From: Bacteroidales bacterium
Lineage (GTDB): Bacteria > Bacteroidota > Bacteroidia > Bacteroidales > UBA932
DNA: 57,684 nucleotides
Assembly: GCA_015060335.1 (NCBI GenBank)
Contig: SUYR01000020.1
Location: 1-57,684 of the forward strand
Direction of reading: 5' to 3'
Shown: positions 18,529 to 27,344 of the stretch, one piece after another
How positions within the stretch are numbered: the first letter of the stretch is position 1
Layout of the letters: every line of letters begins with the position of its first letter
The notes under the pieces: generated by a model
What the model was told of the DNA's origin: nothing
Databases searched by the model: none
Seen by the model: the letters and a program-made list of their open reading frames with translations, nothing else
Program-made: the position numbers and the translations under genes

Positions 18529-20451
18529 TTAAAATAATTTTACAAATACTTCGATAGCCTGATATTCTGCCATTCCAAGCTCATTGTAGAGGCGGGCTGT
18601 ATTCTGTGTTCTTTCCTCTGCTCTCTGCCAGAATTCACGAGGGTCGTCACCAGGGAACGGAACGATATCCTTCTGTGAAAGATGTCTGTAGATGGCATGT
18701 CTCTTCTTGATCACCTCTGCAGGGCTGAGAGGAACTGCCATGTCAACTTTTCCGAGTTCCCATTCCATCCATGCTCCTCTGTAGAGCCATACGTGGCACT
18801 CCTTGAGCCAAGCCTCACCTTCGAGCTGGTTGAGAGCCTCAAGAACGGCCTCTGTACATACGCGATGTGTTCCGTGTGGGTCGGCGAGGTCGCCTGCGAG
18901 ATAGATCTGATGCGGCTGTACTTCCTGGAGAAGTTTGATGATGATGTCGATGTCTGCCTGAGTGCGGACTCCCTTCTTGATTCCTCCGGTCTCGTAGAAT
19001 GGAAGGTTGAGGAAGTGACAGTTGGTAGCGTCATTAAGTCCGAACGAACGTACTGCGCTCTTCGCCTCGCTGCGGCGGATTGCTCCCTTGAGGTTGAGAA
19101 GCGCTCTTGGTTCAGGTTCCCCTGGCTTCTTTGATGCGATGATTTCCTTTACCTCGTCGAATCTGTCTCCGAATCCGAGCTCGCGTGCGGCATCCATGTG
19201 CTGGAGCACTACATCATCGTGAACAGCGACGTTCCCTGAGGTCTCGTAAGCTACGTGCACATCATGTCCCTGCTCTGCAAGACGGATGAAAGTACCTCCC
19301 ATTGAGATTACGTCATCGTCAGGATGTGGAGAGAATATGACTACTCTCTTAGGGAATGGAGTAGACGGCACAGGCCTTGTGCTGTCATCAGCATTCGGCT
19401 TTCCGCCCGGCCAGCCGGAAATGGTGTGCTGAAGCTCGTTGAATACCTGGATGTTGATCTGGTCGTAGGAACCATACTGCTCGAGAAGTTCTCCGAGTCC
19501 ATTGGAGAGATAGTCTCCCTGAGAGAGCTTGAGAATAGGTTTTTTAACCTGCTCGCAAAGCCATACTACAGCCTTGCGGATGAACTTAGGAGTCCACTCG
19601 CATGGTCCTACAAGCCAAGGAGCTACGTTTCTTGTAAGGAGACTTGAGGAATTCTCTTCTACATAGAAGGAGATTGCTCCATGTTTCTGGAGAAGAGATG
19701 CAGGGCATGTAGGTGTTGCAGGATCTTCGCTGATCTGCTTTACAACCTGAGCCTTGTCCTCTCCCCACGCGATAAGACATATCTCCTTTGCGCTGAGCAT
19801 TGTGGAGATGCCCATTGCGATTGCTGTGCGTGGTGTCGCTTCTATATTGCCTGCGAAATTCTTTGCCTGTCTTTTGCGGGATGCATATGGAAGGAGTACT
19901 GTTCTTGTTCTGCTGAATTCAGATGCTCCGTTTTCATTGAAGCCTATCTGTCCCTTTTCTCCGACACCCATGACCAGGAGGTCAAGTCCCGATGCCTTTG
20001 CATCGTATGATGCACAGAATTCTGAGACATAAGTGCTGTCGTGGAGTTCTGTGAGCTTAGGAACATTTACATTCTCCGGTTTTACGTCGATTTGTGAAAT
20101 CAGCTCGTCATATAGTCTGCGGTTACGGCTGTTGCTGTCAGCCGGCGCCGGATAATACTCGTCAATACTGTAAATCTCTACATTCTTGAAAGAGACATCT
20201 CCAGCCTTGTATCTGTTTACGAGTTCGCGGTAAAGACCTACAGGCGACGAGCCGGTTGAAAGACCGAGACGATATACGCCGCTGTTTGTATTGATCGCGT
20301 CAACAATCTTTTCCGCGAGTCTTTCACTTGCAACTTCCTCGTCCTCATATATATGAGCAGGGATTCTTTCATAAGTGTGTTTCACACCATTCGGCAGGCC
20401 TGCCTCTATCAGACCTCCGTCCTTAGGCAAAGAAAATTTTTTCATGGACAT
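18529..20451 (-). CDS. NagB-like domain fused to PIG-L/LmbE deacetylase domain
   Basis: The 640-aa protein has a NagB-type domain at about 30-285 and a PIG-L/LmbE-type zinc hydrolase domain at about 368-600. The first keeps D97 (SIDEYY, equal to D72 of NagB) and E173 but has K166 and Q168 where NagB has catalytic D141 and H143 (GEKGQIGFNE versus [10 protein letters not shown]). It may therefore bind amino-sugar phosphate without deaminating it. The second has HPDDD at 376-380 and the DPHGTH zinc ligands, as in N-acetylglucosaminyl deacetylases. This fusion architecture is found across Bacteroidales. It precedes nagB in one transcript, so it may deacetylate a GlcNAc derivative upstream of NagB. 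Confidence 0.88.
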   Translation of the reverse strand: MSMKKFSLPKDGGLIEAGLPNGVKHTYERIPAHIYEDEEVASERLAEKIVDAINTNSGVYRLGLSTGSSPVGLYRELVNRYKAGDVSFKNVEIYSIDEYYPAPADSNSRNRRLYDELISQIDVKPENVNVPKLTELHDSTYVSEFCASYDAKASGLDLLVMGVGEKGQIGFNENGASEFSRTRTVLLPYASRKRQAKNFAGNIEATPRTAIAMGISTMLSAKEICLIAWGEDKAQVVKQISEDPATPTCPASLLQKHGAISFYVEENSSSLLTRNVAPWLVGPCEWTPKFIRKAVVWLCEQVKKPILKLSQGDYLSNGLGELLEQYGSYDQINIQVFNELQHTISGWPGGKPNADDSTRPVPSTPFPKRVVIFSPHPDDDVISMGGTFIRLAEQGHDVHVAYETSGNVAVHDDVVLQHMDAARELGFGDRFDEVKEIIASKKPGEPEPRALLNLKGAIRRSEAKSAVRSFGLNDATNCHFLNLPFYETGGIKKGVRTQADIDIIIKLLQEVQPHQIYLAGDLADPHGTHRVCTEAVLEALNQLEGEAWLKECHVWLYRGAWMEWELGKVDMAVPLSPAEVIKKRHAIYRHLSQKDIVPFPGDDPREFWQRAEERTQNTARLYNELGMAEYQAIEVFVKLF

Positions 20452-20468
20452 ATTTATTAAAAATCACA

Positions 20469-20476
20469 CAAATATA
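20469..20476 (-). promoter_or_regulatory. -7 box for the NagB-like/PIG-L gene
   Basis: On the minus strand TATATTTG occupies 20476-20469, 18 bp before the start codon at 20451. It is divergent from the box at 20489. Confidence 0.5.
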
Positions 20477-20488
20477 GAAATATTTATC

Positions 20489-20496
20489 TACCTTTG
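20489..20496 (+). promoter_or_regulatory. -7 box for the S1/P1 nuclease gene
   Basis: TACCTTTG at 20489-20496 is followed by the ATG at 20520. It forms a compact divergent promoter region with the minus-strand box 13 bp away. Confidence 0.55.
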
Positions 20497-20519
20497 AACA
20501 AGAACAAGACTATTTATTT

Positions 20520-21293
20520 ATGAAGAAGTTTATTTTGCTGTCTGTTTCCATACTGCTTATGTGTGGTACAGCATCCGGATGGGGCAGGGAAGGTCACGAG
20601 ACAATTGCCAGGATTGCAGATAATAATCTGAAACCGTCAGTCAGAAAAAAGCTGGAATCGTACCTTGGACATTCCATTGTCTATTATGCAAAGTGGATGG
20701 ATGACTATCGCCATACCAAGGAATATGGATTCACGAGCAACTGGCATGCGTGTACAGTTGATGAGGACTTGAAATATGTTCCACAGCCTGATGGAGATGC
20801 CGTATATGGCCTTAATCAGGCTATGGAGGTCTTGAAGGATTACAAGAATCTTCCGGACTCTACGGTGATTGTAAACATTAAATACCTTCTTCATCTTGCC
20901 GGTGACCTTCATTGTCCGTCGCATATTGCATATCAGGGCAAGAATTATAGTTTTGAGGTTGATTTCGGTGGAGGATATATAAAGCCGAGAGTGAAGACAA
21001 ATATTCATAGCGTCTGGGATTTTTATGCGATTCAGTCCTGCAGAATCTGGTCAGTGAGCGAGTATGCAGAGGAGCTGGACCGTCTCTCAAGGAAAGAGAT
21101 TAAGGAAATTGTAAAGGGTACGCCACAGGACTGGCTGGAAGGTAATGCTGAAAGATGTCTTGTACAGATGGATCTGGCTCATCCGGGAGACCGTCTGCAG
21201 CAGGATTTCGTCAATGCCGCAATGCCTTTGATAGAGACTCAGATGCTATATGCCGGGTACAGGCTTGCACATATTCTGAATAACTTGTTTTAA
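20520..21293 (+). CDS. S1/P1 family nuclease
   Basis: The 257-aa protein has a cleaved signal peptide ending TASG, leaving W as the first mature residue, as in nuclease P1 (WGREGHETIARIAD). Zinc ligands are visible in GREGH, in DDYRH, in HLAGDLHCPSH and in NIHSVWDFY. The family cleaves single-stranded DNA or RNA and often removes 3'-nucleotide phosphate. It is probably periplasmic or secreted and salvages nucleotides. It is transcribed alone, with a good terminator downstream. Confidence 0.93.
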   Translation: MKKFILLSVSILLMCGTASGWGREGHETIARIADNNLKPSVRKKLESYLGHSIVYYAKWMDDYRHTKEYGFTSNWHACTVDEDLKYVPQPDGDAVYGLNQAMEVLKDYKNLPDSTVIVNIKYLLHLAGDLHCPSHIAYQGKNYSFEVDFGGGYIKPRVKTNIHSVWDFYAIQSCRIWSVSEYAEELDRLSRKEIKEIVKGTPQDWLEGNAERCLVQMDLAHPGDRLQQDFVNAAMPLIETQMLYAGYRLAHILNNLF

Positions 21294-21303
21294 TAAGAAT
21301 TTT

Positions 21304-21346
21304 AAGGGGTGTGATTGAAATTTATAATCACACCCCTTGTTTTTAT
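21304..21346 (+). terminator. Rho-independent terminator after the S1/P1 nuclease gene
   Basis: AAGGGGTGTGATT (21304-21316) pairs perfectly with AATCACACCCCTT (21326-21338) and is followed by GTTTTTATTT. Confidence 0.9.
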
Positions 21347-21408
21347 TTGAAATTTTAATAAATTTGTCATCCCTGATAAGGAACATTAACCATTTATAAT
21401 AACACATT

Positions 21409-23598
21409 ATGAATTATCTATTCTATCTGGTACCGGCGGCAGCAGTCATCGCCCTGTTGTTTGCCTACATTTTCTTCCGTCAGATGATGAAGGAAAGCGA
21501 GGGAACTGTAACCATGAAACAGATTGCCCAGTATGTCAGAGAGGGAGCTATGGCCTATTTGAAGCAGCAGTACAAAGTCGTAATCATCGTATTCGTCGTA
21601 CTCGCTGCTCTTTTTACATTATTGGCATTCCTTGGTGTACAGAACAGCTGGGTTCCGTTCGCATTCCTTACAGGAGGTTTCTTCTCCGGACTTGCCGGCT
21701 TTGTCGGAATGAAGACCGCTACTTATGCTTCAGCTCGTACTGCAAATGCTGCTCAGCGTTCTCTCAATTCAGGTCTTAAGGTGGCTTTCAGAAGTGGAGC
21801 TGTCATGGGACTTACAGTAGTCGGACTCGGACTCCTTGATATAGCTCTATGGTGGATCATCCTCAATGCCTTTGTAGATATCGAAGGCACACAGAAGCTT
21901 GTATTCATCACCACTACAATGCTTACATTCGGAATGGGTGCATCTACTCAGGCTCTCTTTGCCCGTGTGGGTGGCGGTATCTATACAAAAGCTGCTGACG
22001 TGGGAGCTGACCTTGTAGGAAAGGTTGAGGCTGGAATCCCTGAGGACGATCCTCGTAACCCTGCAACCATCGCAGACAACGTGGGTGACAATGTGGGTGA
22101 CGTAGCCGGAATGGGAGCTGACCTTTATGAGTCTTACTGCGGATCAATCCTTGCAACCATGGCTCTTGGTGCAGCCGCCTTCTCAGGTGTCGGTGTGGAT
22201 GCACAGATGAAGGCTATCCTTGCTCCAATGACAATAGCGGCAATCGGTGTGGCTCTTTCTATACTTGGAATATATGTAGTCCGCACGAAAGAAGGTGCAG
22301 GTATGGACCAGCTTCTGAAATCTCTCGGTCGCGGTACCAATCTCAGCTCTGTGTTGATAGCAGTCGTAACCTTCGGCATCATGTACCTTCTCGGTATGGA
22401 CAACTGGTGGGGATATTCGCTTTCGGTTGTAGTAGGTCTTGCTGCAGGTGTGATTATCGGTCAGGCTACAGAATATTATACATCTCATTCATACAAGCCA
22501 ACCCAGAAGCTTGCTGAGTCAGCTCAGACAGGTCCTGCTACAGTGATCATCTCAGGAGTAGGTCTCGGTATGCTTTCTACAGCGATTCCTGTAATAACAA
22601 TAGCAGTGGCTATCCTTCTCGCATATCTGTGTGCAAACGGATTCGACCTTTCATTCTCGGCGGAGAGCCTCTCTACAGGTCTTTACGGTATCGGTATCGC
22701 CGCAGTAGGTATGCTTTCAACTCTCGGAATCACCCTTGCTACTGACGCATATGGTCCTATCGCCGACAACGCAGGAGGTAATGCTCAGATGAGCGAGCTC
22801 GATCCTGAAGTCCGTAAGCGTACAGACGTTCTCGACGCTCTCGGCAACACGACTGCAGCTACTGGAAAGGGTTTTGCAATCGGCTCTGCAGCTCTTACAG
22901 GACTTGCACTCCTTGCTTCATATATCGAGGAAATCAAGATCGGTCTCACACATCTCGGAAAGCAGATATACAGCGTTTCAGGTGAACTCATCGATGCTGC
23001 TCAGGCTACAATTCCTGATGTGATGTCTCACTATCATGTGGATCTTATGAATCCTGTGGTTCTTGTAGGCGTATTCATCGGAGCAATGATGTCATTCCTG
23101 TTCTGCGGACTCACAATGAACGCAGTAGGACGTGCAGCTCAGAGCATGGTTACAGAAGTTCGCCGTCAGTTCCGTGAGATCAAGGGTATCCTTACCCGTG
23201 AGGCAACTCCTGACTACGCTCGTTGCGTGGAGATTTCAACAAAGGGTGCACAGCGTGAAATGCTTCTTCCTTCACTCATCGCCATCATCGTTCCGGTTCT
23301 CGTAGGTCTTATTCTCGGCCCTGCCGGTGTGATGGGACTTCTTATCGGAGGACTCGGCAGCGGTTTCGTACTCGCAGTGTTCATGTCCAACTCAGGTGGA
23401 GCATGGGACAACGCCAAGAAATATGTAGAGGAAGGCAATCTCGGAGGAAAGAACTCAGAGGCTCACAAGGCTACAGTTACAGGTGACACAGTAGGTGACC
23501 CGTTCAAGGATACATCAGGACCGTCACTCAACATCCTTATCAAGCTGATGAGTATGGTATCTATCGTAATGGCAATGCTTACAGTGGCTATCCACTAA
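21409..23598 (+). CDS. hppA: Membrane-bound K+-dependent pyrophosphatase
   Basis: This 729-aa, roughly 16-helix pump couples pyrophosphate hydrolysis to Na+ and/or H+ export. The active site shows [21 protein letters not shown] near residues 223-243 and [16 protein letters not shown]. In [10 protein letters not shown] the position that decides potassium dependence is Ala rather than Lys, so a K+-dependent enzyme is expected. Bacteroides relatives include Na+ and dual Na+/H+ pumps, so the ion is not settled. The last nine codons (MAMLTVAIH) recur at 27262-27291 with two synonymous changes. Confidence 0.97.
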   Translation: MNYLFYLVPAAAVIALLFAYIFFRQMMKESEGTVTMKQIAQYVREGAMAYLKQQYKVVIIVFVVLAALFTLLAFLGVQNSWVPFAFLTGGFFSGLAGFVGMKTATYASARTANAAQRSLNSGLKVAFRSGAVMGLTVVGLGLLDIALWWIILNAFVDIEGTQKLVFITTTMLTFGMGASTQALFARVGGGIYTKAADVGADLVGKVEAGIPEDDPRNPATIADNVGDNVGDVAGMGADLYESYCGSILATMALGAAAFSGVGVDAQMKAILAPMTIAAIGVALSILGIYVVRTKEGAGMDQLLKSLGRGTNLSSVLIAVVTFGIMYLLGMDNWWGYSLSVVVGLAAGVIIGQATEYYTSHSYKPTQKLAESAQTGPATVIISGVGLGMLSTAIPVITIAVAILLAYLCANGFDLSFSAESLSTGLYGIGIAAVGMLSTLGITLATDAYGPIADNAGGNAQMSELDPEVRKRTDVLDALGNTTAATGKGFAIGSAALTGLALLASYIEEIKIGLTHLGKQIYSVSGELIDAAQATIPDVMSHYHVDLMNPVVLVGVFIGAMMSFLFCGLTMNAVGRAAQSMVTEVRRQFREIKGILTREATPDYARCVEISTKGAQREMLLPSLIAIIVPVLVGLILGPAGVMGLLIGGLGSGFVLAVFMSNSGGAWDNAKKYVEEGNLGGKNSEAHKATVTGDTVGDPFKDTSGPSLNILIKLMSMVSIVMAMLTVAIH

Positions 23599-23599
23599 A
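23570..23599 (+). repeat. Left direct repeat: 3' end of hppA
   Basis: These 30 bp, the last codons of hppA with its stop, match 27262-27291 at 28 of 30 positions. Both differences are silent third-codon changes. The repeats bracket a 3.7-kb segment. Confidence 0.8.
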
Positions 23600-23646
23600 A
23601 TTTTGCGGTGGAGTGTAACGCGCTGCAGATAGCGAGATAATCGTGC

Positions 23647-23675
23647 AGGGGTGGGTCGCATTTTGATCCGCCCCT
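23647..23675 (+). terminator. Hairpin downstream of hppA
   Basis: AGGGGTGG (23647-23654) pairs with CCGCCCCT (23668-23675), including one G-U pair. There is no T-run after it, so a termination role is uncertain. Confidence 0.45.
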
Positions 23676-23776
23676 ATTGGTACAACTGACGTTCTGTCAA
23701 TTAGTTGCTGTCCGTTATAAGTCAGTGACGGTAAGTAGAGATGCTGGTAAGATGGCATAGAAATATCATTATAAGA

Positions 23777-23808
23777 TTTGTATAATTAAAATCATATAAT
23801 TATTTTTG
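23777..23808 (+). promoter_or_regulatory. Bacteroidota-type promoter for the AAA ATPase gene
   Basis: TTTG at 23777-23780 and TATTTTTG at 23801-23808 are 20 bp apart, the consensus spacing. The ATG follows at 23828. Confidence 0.7.
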
Positions 23809-23827
23809 TGCAAAAGACAGACTTGAT

Positions 23828-24961
23828 ATGAATCCATTTGTAATAAACGGTATCATTCCTGATCGATATTTTTGCGATAGAGAGGATGAAACAAGGAAAA
23901 TAGAGACCTGTATAATGAATCATACAAATATGCTCATGACTTCTCCAAGAAGAATGGGCAAGACTCAACTGATTCATCATGTATATAATCAGAAGTCCAT
24001 AGTTGAGGCATATTATACTTTCTATGTAGACATTTACTCGACGACGAGTCTTCATGAGTTTATTCTATTGCTCAGCAAGGAGATATATATAGGACTTGTA
24101 CCAAAAGGCAAGAAGTTCCTTGATTCATTCATCAGCGTTCTTCGTTCCTTGTCAGGATGCTTTGGTTATGATGCGCTGACAGGACTCCCTTCCTTTGATG
24201 TCAAATTGGGGGATATCCGTATGCCGGAACTTACCCTGTCTGAGATATTCAGTTATCTTGAAAATGCTGACCGCCCATGTGTCTTTACGATTGATGAATT
24301 CCAGCAGATTGGAAAGTATCCGGAAAAGAATGTCGAGGCACTGTTGCGTACACATATTCAGAAGATGAACAACTGCCGGTTCATCTTTGCGGGAAGCGAC
24401 AGACATACTCTTGAAAATATGTTCAACTCTCCTGCGAAACCCTTCTACAACAGTGTGGAGCAGATGTATCTTGACAGGATTGACAAAGATGTATATACCG
24501 GATTTGTCAGAGACATGTTCCGGGAATACGGGCGAAGTATCTCTGAACCGGCTCTGTCTTATGTTTATGATCTTTTCGAGGGGCACACATATTATGTGCA
24601 CAATACTCTTCATAATGCATTCGCCTATACCTCTCCGGATGTGGAGATTTCGAAAGAAATAATCGATGTGACCGTCAAGGACATTCTGCAGGAAAGGGAA
24701 CACTCCTTTCTGACACAGCTGTCTCTGCTGAATTATGCTCAGAAGGAGACGCTTATTGCGATTGCCAGGGATGTAAATGCTTATGAAATCACATCCGTAG
24801 CTTTCGTGAAAAAGCATTCTCTGCAATCCCCAAGTTCCGTTCAGAATGCAGTCAGACACTTATTGAAATTTCAGATGATAACATATCATACAGATGGCAA
24901 CACTAAGGTCTATTCTTTATCCGACAGATTCCTGCGTATGTGGATTGTAGAGAAATACTGA
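23828..24961 (+). CDS. AAA ATPase of the archaeal-type ATPase_2 class
   Basis: The 377-aa protein has Walker A SPRRMGKTQL at about 39-48 and Walker B CVFTIDEFQQ at about 152-161. A sensor-like FIFAGSDRHTL follows, and a C-terminal winged-helix-like part covers about 300-377 (SSVQNAVRHLLKFQMI, VYSLSDRFLRMWI). Such proteins are common as accessory genes in Bacteroidales and have no settled function; some relatives carry a C-terminal nuclease, which is absent here. The gene lies alone inside the segment bracketed by the hppA 3'-end repeats and by eye is more AT-rich than its neighbours, which suggests acquisition. Confidence 0.85.
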   Translation: MNPFVINGIIPDRYFCDREDETRKIETCIMNHTNMLMTSPRRMGKTQLIHHVYNQKSIVEAYYTFYVDIYSTTSLHEFILLLSKEIYIGLVPKGKKFLDSFISVLRSLSGCFGYDALTGLPSFDVKLGDIRMPELTLSEIFSYLENADRPCVFTIDEFQQIGKYPEKNVEALLRTHIQKMNNCRFIFAGSDRHTLENMFNSPAKPFYNSVEQMYLDRIDKDVYTGFVRDMFREYGRSISEPALSYVYDLFEGHTYYVHNTLHNAFAYTSPDVEISKEIIDVTVKDILQEREHSFLTQLSLLNYAQKETLIAIARDVNAYEITSVAFVKKHSLQSPSSVQNAVRHLLKFQMITYHTDGNTKVYSLSDRFLRMWIVEKY

Positions 24962-25030
24962 TTCCGCTCGCCTTTGTTGTCAGTATAGTCCACGACTTTC
25001 CATGCGAGGTTGTATAAAAAAGTAAAACCC

Positions 25031-25061
25031 TTGTTTTTCTCGCCGGGAGGGGATACCTTTG
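25031..25061 (+). promoter_or_regulatory. Bacteroidota-type promoter for the FISUMP lipoprotein
   Basis: TTG at 25031-25033 and TACCTTTG at 25054-25061 lie 20 bp apart. The start codon is 36 bp further on, at 25098. Confidence 0.65.
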
Positions 25062-25097
25062 TATCTTCTAATTGTCTAAACTTAAAACATGTAATAT

Positions 25098-27215
25098 ATG
25101 GAATCGGTGAAACTTAACCTTTTGAGTAAATTATTCTGTGCTCTTATGCTTGTGTTTGGTTTTGTATTGATCTCGTGTGAAGATGGCGTTCTTGGCAGCG
25201 GAGAAGATACCGAGCAGGGAGAAAATGGCAATGGTGATATAGGCAAAGATGACAGCGACGGTGGCGGATCTGATGACGGTACTGGGGAAACAAACGATGC
25301 CATCACTAATAATTCCGGTGGTGTGACTCTAACTGTTAAGTTGCGCAATCTGACTGAAACGGGAGTGGATTTCTATGGTATGATCAAACTCGCCGAAATT
25401 TATCTTACTAACTCATTCGGAATACTATATTCTGAAAAAGAAACATTTAATGCTGAGACCGCATTGGGGAATATTCCGATAGTGGATATATATGGCACAA
25501 ATTATTCTGTGTCCACATCGTCTCTTAAACCAGCCACGTCGTATTATTACACGTCATATATCAAATTGGGCGATGTTTATACATATGGTGAAATCAAATC
25601 GTTTACGACAGCCTCTCTTGTTGCTCCGAGATTAAATGATGCAACCGATATCACAGAGGTATCCGCGACTATCTGTGGTATAGTGAGCCCCGCGTCCGGC
25701 ACAGCATCCGATTTGGAGTATGGTTTCCAGTATTCAACATCTTCAGACTTCTCGTCAGATGTGACCTCAAAGAAGATAACTGATATCAATTCAGAGAACA
25801 AGTTTTCTCTCTCGATTGCTTCGTTGATTCCCGGGACTGCACATTACTATCGTTCCTACGTTAAGATGAACGGAGTCTATGACTATTGCAAAATCAAATC
25901 GTTTACGACAGCCTCTCTTGTTGCTCCGAGATTAAATGATGCAACCGATATCACAGAGGTATCCGCGACTATCTGTGGTATAGTGAGCCCCGCGTCCGGT
26001 ACAGCATCCGATTTGGAGTATGGTTTCCAGTATTCAACATCTTCAGACTTCTCGTCAGATGTGACCTCAAAGAAGATAACTGATATCAATTCAGAGAACA
26101 AGTTTTCTTATCCTATTACCTCGCTGATTCTTGGGACAGTACATTACTATCGTTCTTACATCAAGATGAACGGAGTCTATGACTATGGTGAAATCAAGTC
26201 GTTTACGACAAAGAAAATTATTCCTGTTGTGCCTTCCGGATACGCAAATCTGTCTGCTGCAACCACAGCCAATTGTTATATTGTCTCCCAGAGCGGAAGT
26301 TATTGCTTCCTTGTCGCCAAAGGTAATCAGCCTTCGAATTTATTACATTTTACTAAATCTGCATCACTGTTGTGGGAATCATTCGGTACATCGAAAACTC
26401 CTTCTGTAGGCGCCTTGATAAAGGTGGTGTCATATGCTGACGGTTACGTTACCTTCAGCACTGCAGACACTTTTAGAGAGGGAAACGCCGTCATCGCTGC
26501 AAAGGATGCCGATGGCAACATTCTTTGGTCTTGGCATATCTGGCTCACTGACCAGCCGGTAGAACAGGAATACTACAATAACGCCGGCACTATGATGGAC
26601 CGTAACCTTGGAGCCACTTCTGCCTCTCCTGGTGATGTCGGCGCTCTCGGTCTGCTCTACCAGTGGGGAAGGAAGGATCCGTTCCTTGGATCTTCGTCAA
26701 TTTGGTCGCGAATAACGGCAAAATCTACAATCACTTGGCCATCTGCGGTTTCTGCCGATTCGCAAAAAGGCACAGTTGAATATGCTAACGCCAATCCAAC
26801 CACATTTATTAAATACAACAAACCCAATCCGGTCCCAACCAGTTGGCAATCCTCCAAGACTATCTATGATCCATGTCCTCCCGGTTGGCGTGTTCCAGAC
26901 GGAGGAGAAAATGGCGTTTGGTCTAAAGCAATTGGTTCAAGTTCGGATTTCTGGGGTTATCCATACGACAGCAATAACAGTGGCATGGACTTCTCCGGCA
27001 AGTTAGGTTCGGCATCTACTATTTGGTACCCTGCTTCGGGTTTCTTGTACTATGACGGTGATTTGATCAATGTCGACTACGAAGGCCGCTATTGGTCAGC
27101 TACTCCCTGCAACGATGATGCATACAGCCTGTATATCAACGAGAAAGGCCATGTCATGCCGTCGTACAACGACTCTCGCCTGTACGGTCTGTCTGTCCGT
27201 TGTCTCCAAGAATAA
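25098..27215 (+). CDS. Large lipoprotein with Fn3-like repeats and C-terminal FISUMP domain
   Basis: The 705-aa protein has a lipoprotein signal (lipobox LISC, Cys about 27) and a Gly/Asp/Glu-rich linker at about 35-75. Three Fn3/Ig-like units of about 100 residues follow; the last two come from a 300-bp tandem duplication. The C-terminal part (about 470-705) is the Fibrobacter succinogenes major paralogous (FISUMP) domain, with GTMMDRNLGATSASPGD, LLYQWGRKDPF, PCPPGWRVPDGGE and a final YGLSVRCLQE. It is a probable surface-exposed adhesin or binding protein. It lies within the putative insertion after hppA. Confidence 0.88.
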   Translation: MESVKLNLLSKLFCALMLVFGFVLISCEDGVLGSGEDTEQGENGNGDIGKDDSDGGGSDDGTGETNDAITNNSGGVTLTVKLRNLTETGVDFYGMIKLAEIYLTNSFGILYSEKETFNAETALGNIPIVDIYGTNYSVSTSSLKPATSYYYTSYIKLGDVYTYGEIKSFTTASLVAPRLNDATDITEVSATICGIVSPASGTASDLEYGFQYSTSSDFSSDVTSKKITDINSENKFSLSIASLIPGTAHYYRSYVKMNGVYDYCKIKSFTTASLVAPRLNDATDITEVSATICGIVSPASGTASDLEYGFQYSTSSDFSSDVTSKKITDINSENKFSYPITSLILGTVHYYRSYIKMNGVYDYGEIKSFTTKKIIPVVPSGYANLSAATTANCYIVSQSGSYCFLVAKGNQPSNLLHFTKSASLLWESFGTSKTPSVGALIKVVSYADGYVTFSTADTFREGNAVIAAKDADGNILWSWHIWLTDQPVEQEYYNNAGTMMDRNLGATSASPGDVGALGLLYQWGRKDPFLGSSSIWSRITAKSTITWPSAVSADSQKGTVEYANANPTTFIKYNKPNPVPTSWQSSKTIYDPCPPGWRVPDGGENGVWSKAIGSSSDFWGYPYDSNNSGMDFSGKLGSASTIWYPASGFLYYDGDLINVDYEGRYWSATPCNDDAYSLYINEKGHVMPSYNDSRLYGLSVRCLQE
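25591..26190 (+). repeat. Two tandem 300-bp units inside the FISUMP lipoprotein gene
   Basis: Unit 1 is 25591-25890 and unit 2 is 25891-26190, exactly 300 bp apart and in frame (100 aa). The first 220 bp or so of each are almost identical; I see one silent change near 25700/26000. The last 80 bp differ at many positions. The pattern points to recent duplication or patchy gene conversion. Confidence 0.92.
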
Positions 27216-27261
27216 CTCTTAATAAACGTTGTTAGGAAACCCATGCGTAAGCAAGGATTCT

Positions 27262-27291
27262 TGGCAATGCTTACAGTTGCTATTCACTAAA
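27262..27291 (+). pseudogene. Displaced hppA 3'-end fragment (right direct repeat)
   Basis: TTG GCA ATG CTT ACA then GTT GCT ATT CAC TAA encodes [13 protein letters not shown], the end of HppA, with silent differences from the intact gene. Upstream of it the similarity to hppA ends abruptly. A hairpin terminator follows at 27314. This looks like the original hppA tail displaced by a 3.7-kb insertion. Confidence 0.75.
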
Positions 27292-27313
27292 CTAACCATC
27301 AATAATTTTTCTG

Positions 27314-27344
27314 CACCCCGTCCTGCATCCGTAGTGGCGGGGTG
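27314..27344 (-). terminator. Hairpin between the hppA remnant and the GH88 gene
   Basis: CACCCCG (27314-27320) pairs with CGGGGTG (27338-27344). It directly follows the stop of the minus-strand GH88 gene and could also have ended the ancestral hppA transcript from the other side. T-runs are weak on both sides. Confidence 0.5.

Larger units (their letters stand above)
2529..20451. other. Putative polysaccharide-utilization-type locus (GlcNAc/glycerophosphate theme)
   Basis: This span joins a GH20 hexosaminidase, an ECF sigma factor, FecR, a SusC with STN domain, SusD, two PQQ-propeller lipoproteins, two GDPD lipoproteins, a lamin-tail/GHL10-like lipoprotein, NagB and a NagB-like/PIG-L fusion. 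The plus-strand genes up to 15014 have gaps of 3 to about 40 bp and no terminator between them. The SusC STN, FecR and ECF factor form a known trans-envelope induction circuit. The idea that the target carries both N-acetylhexosamine and glycerophosphate rests only on the enzyme set. Confidence 0.6.
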
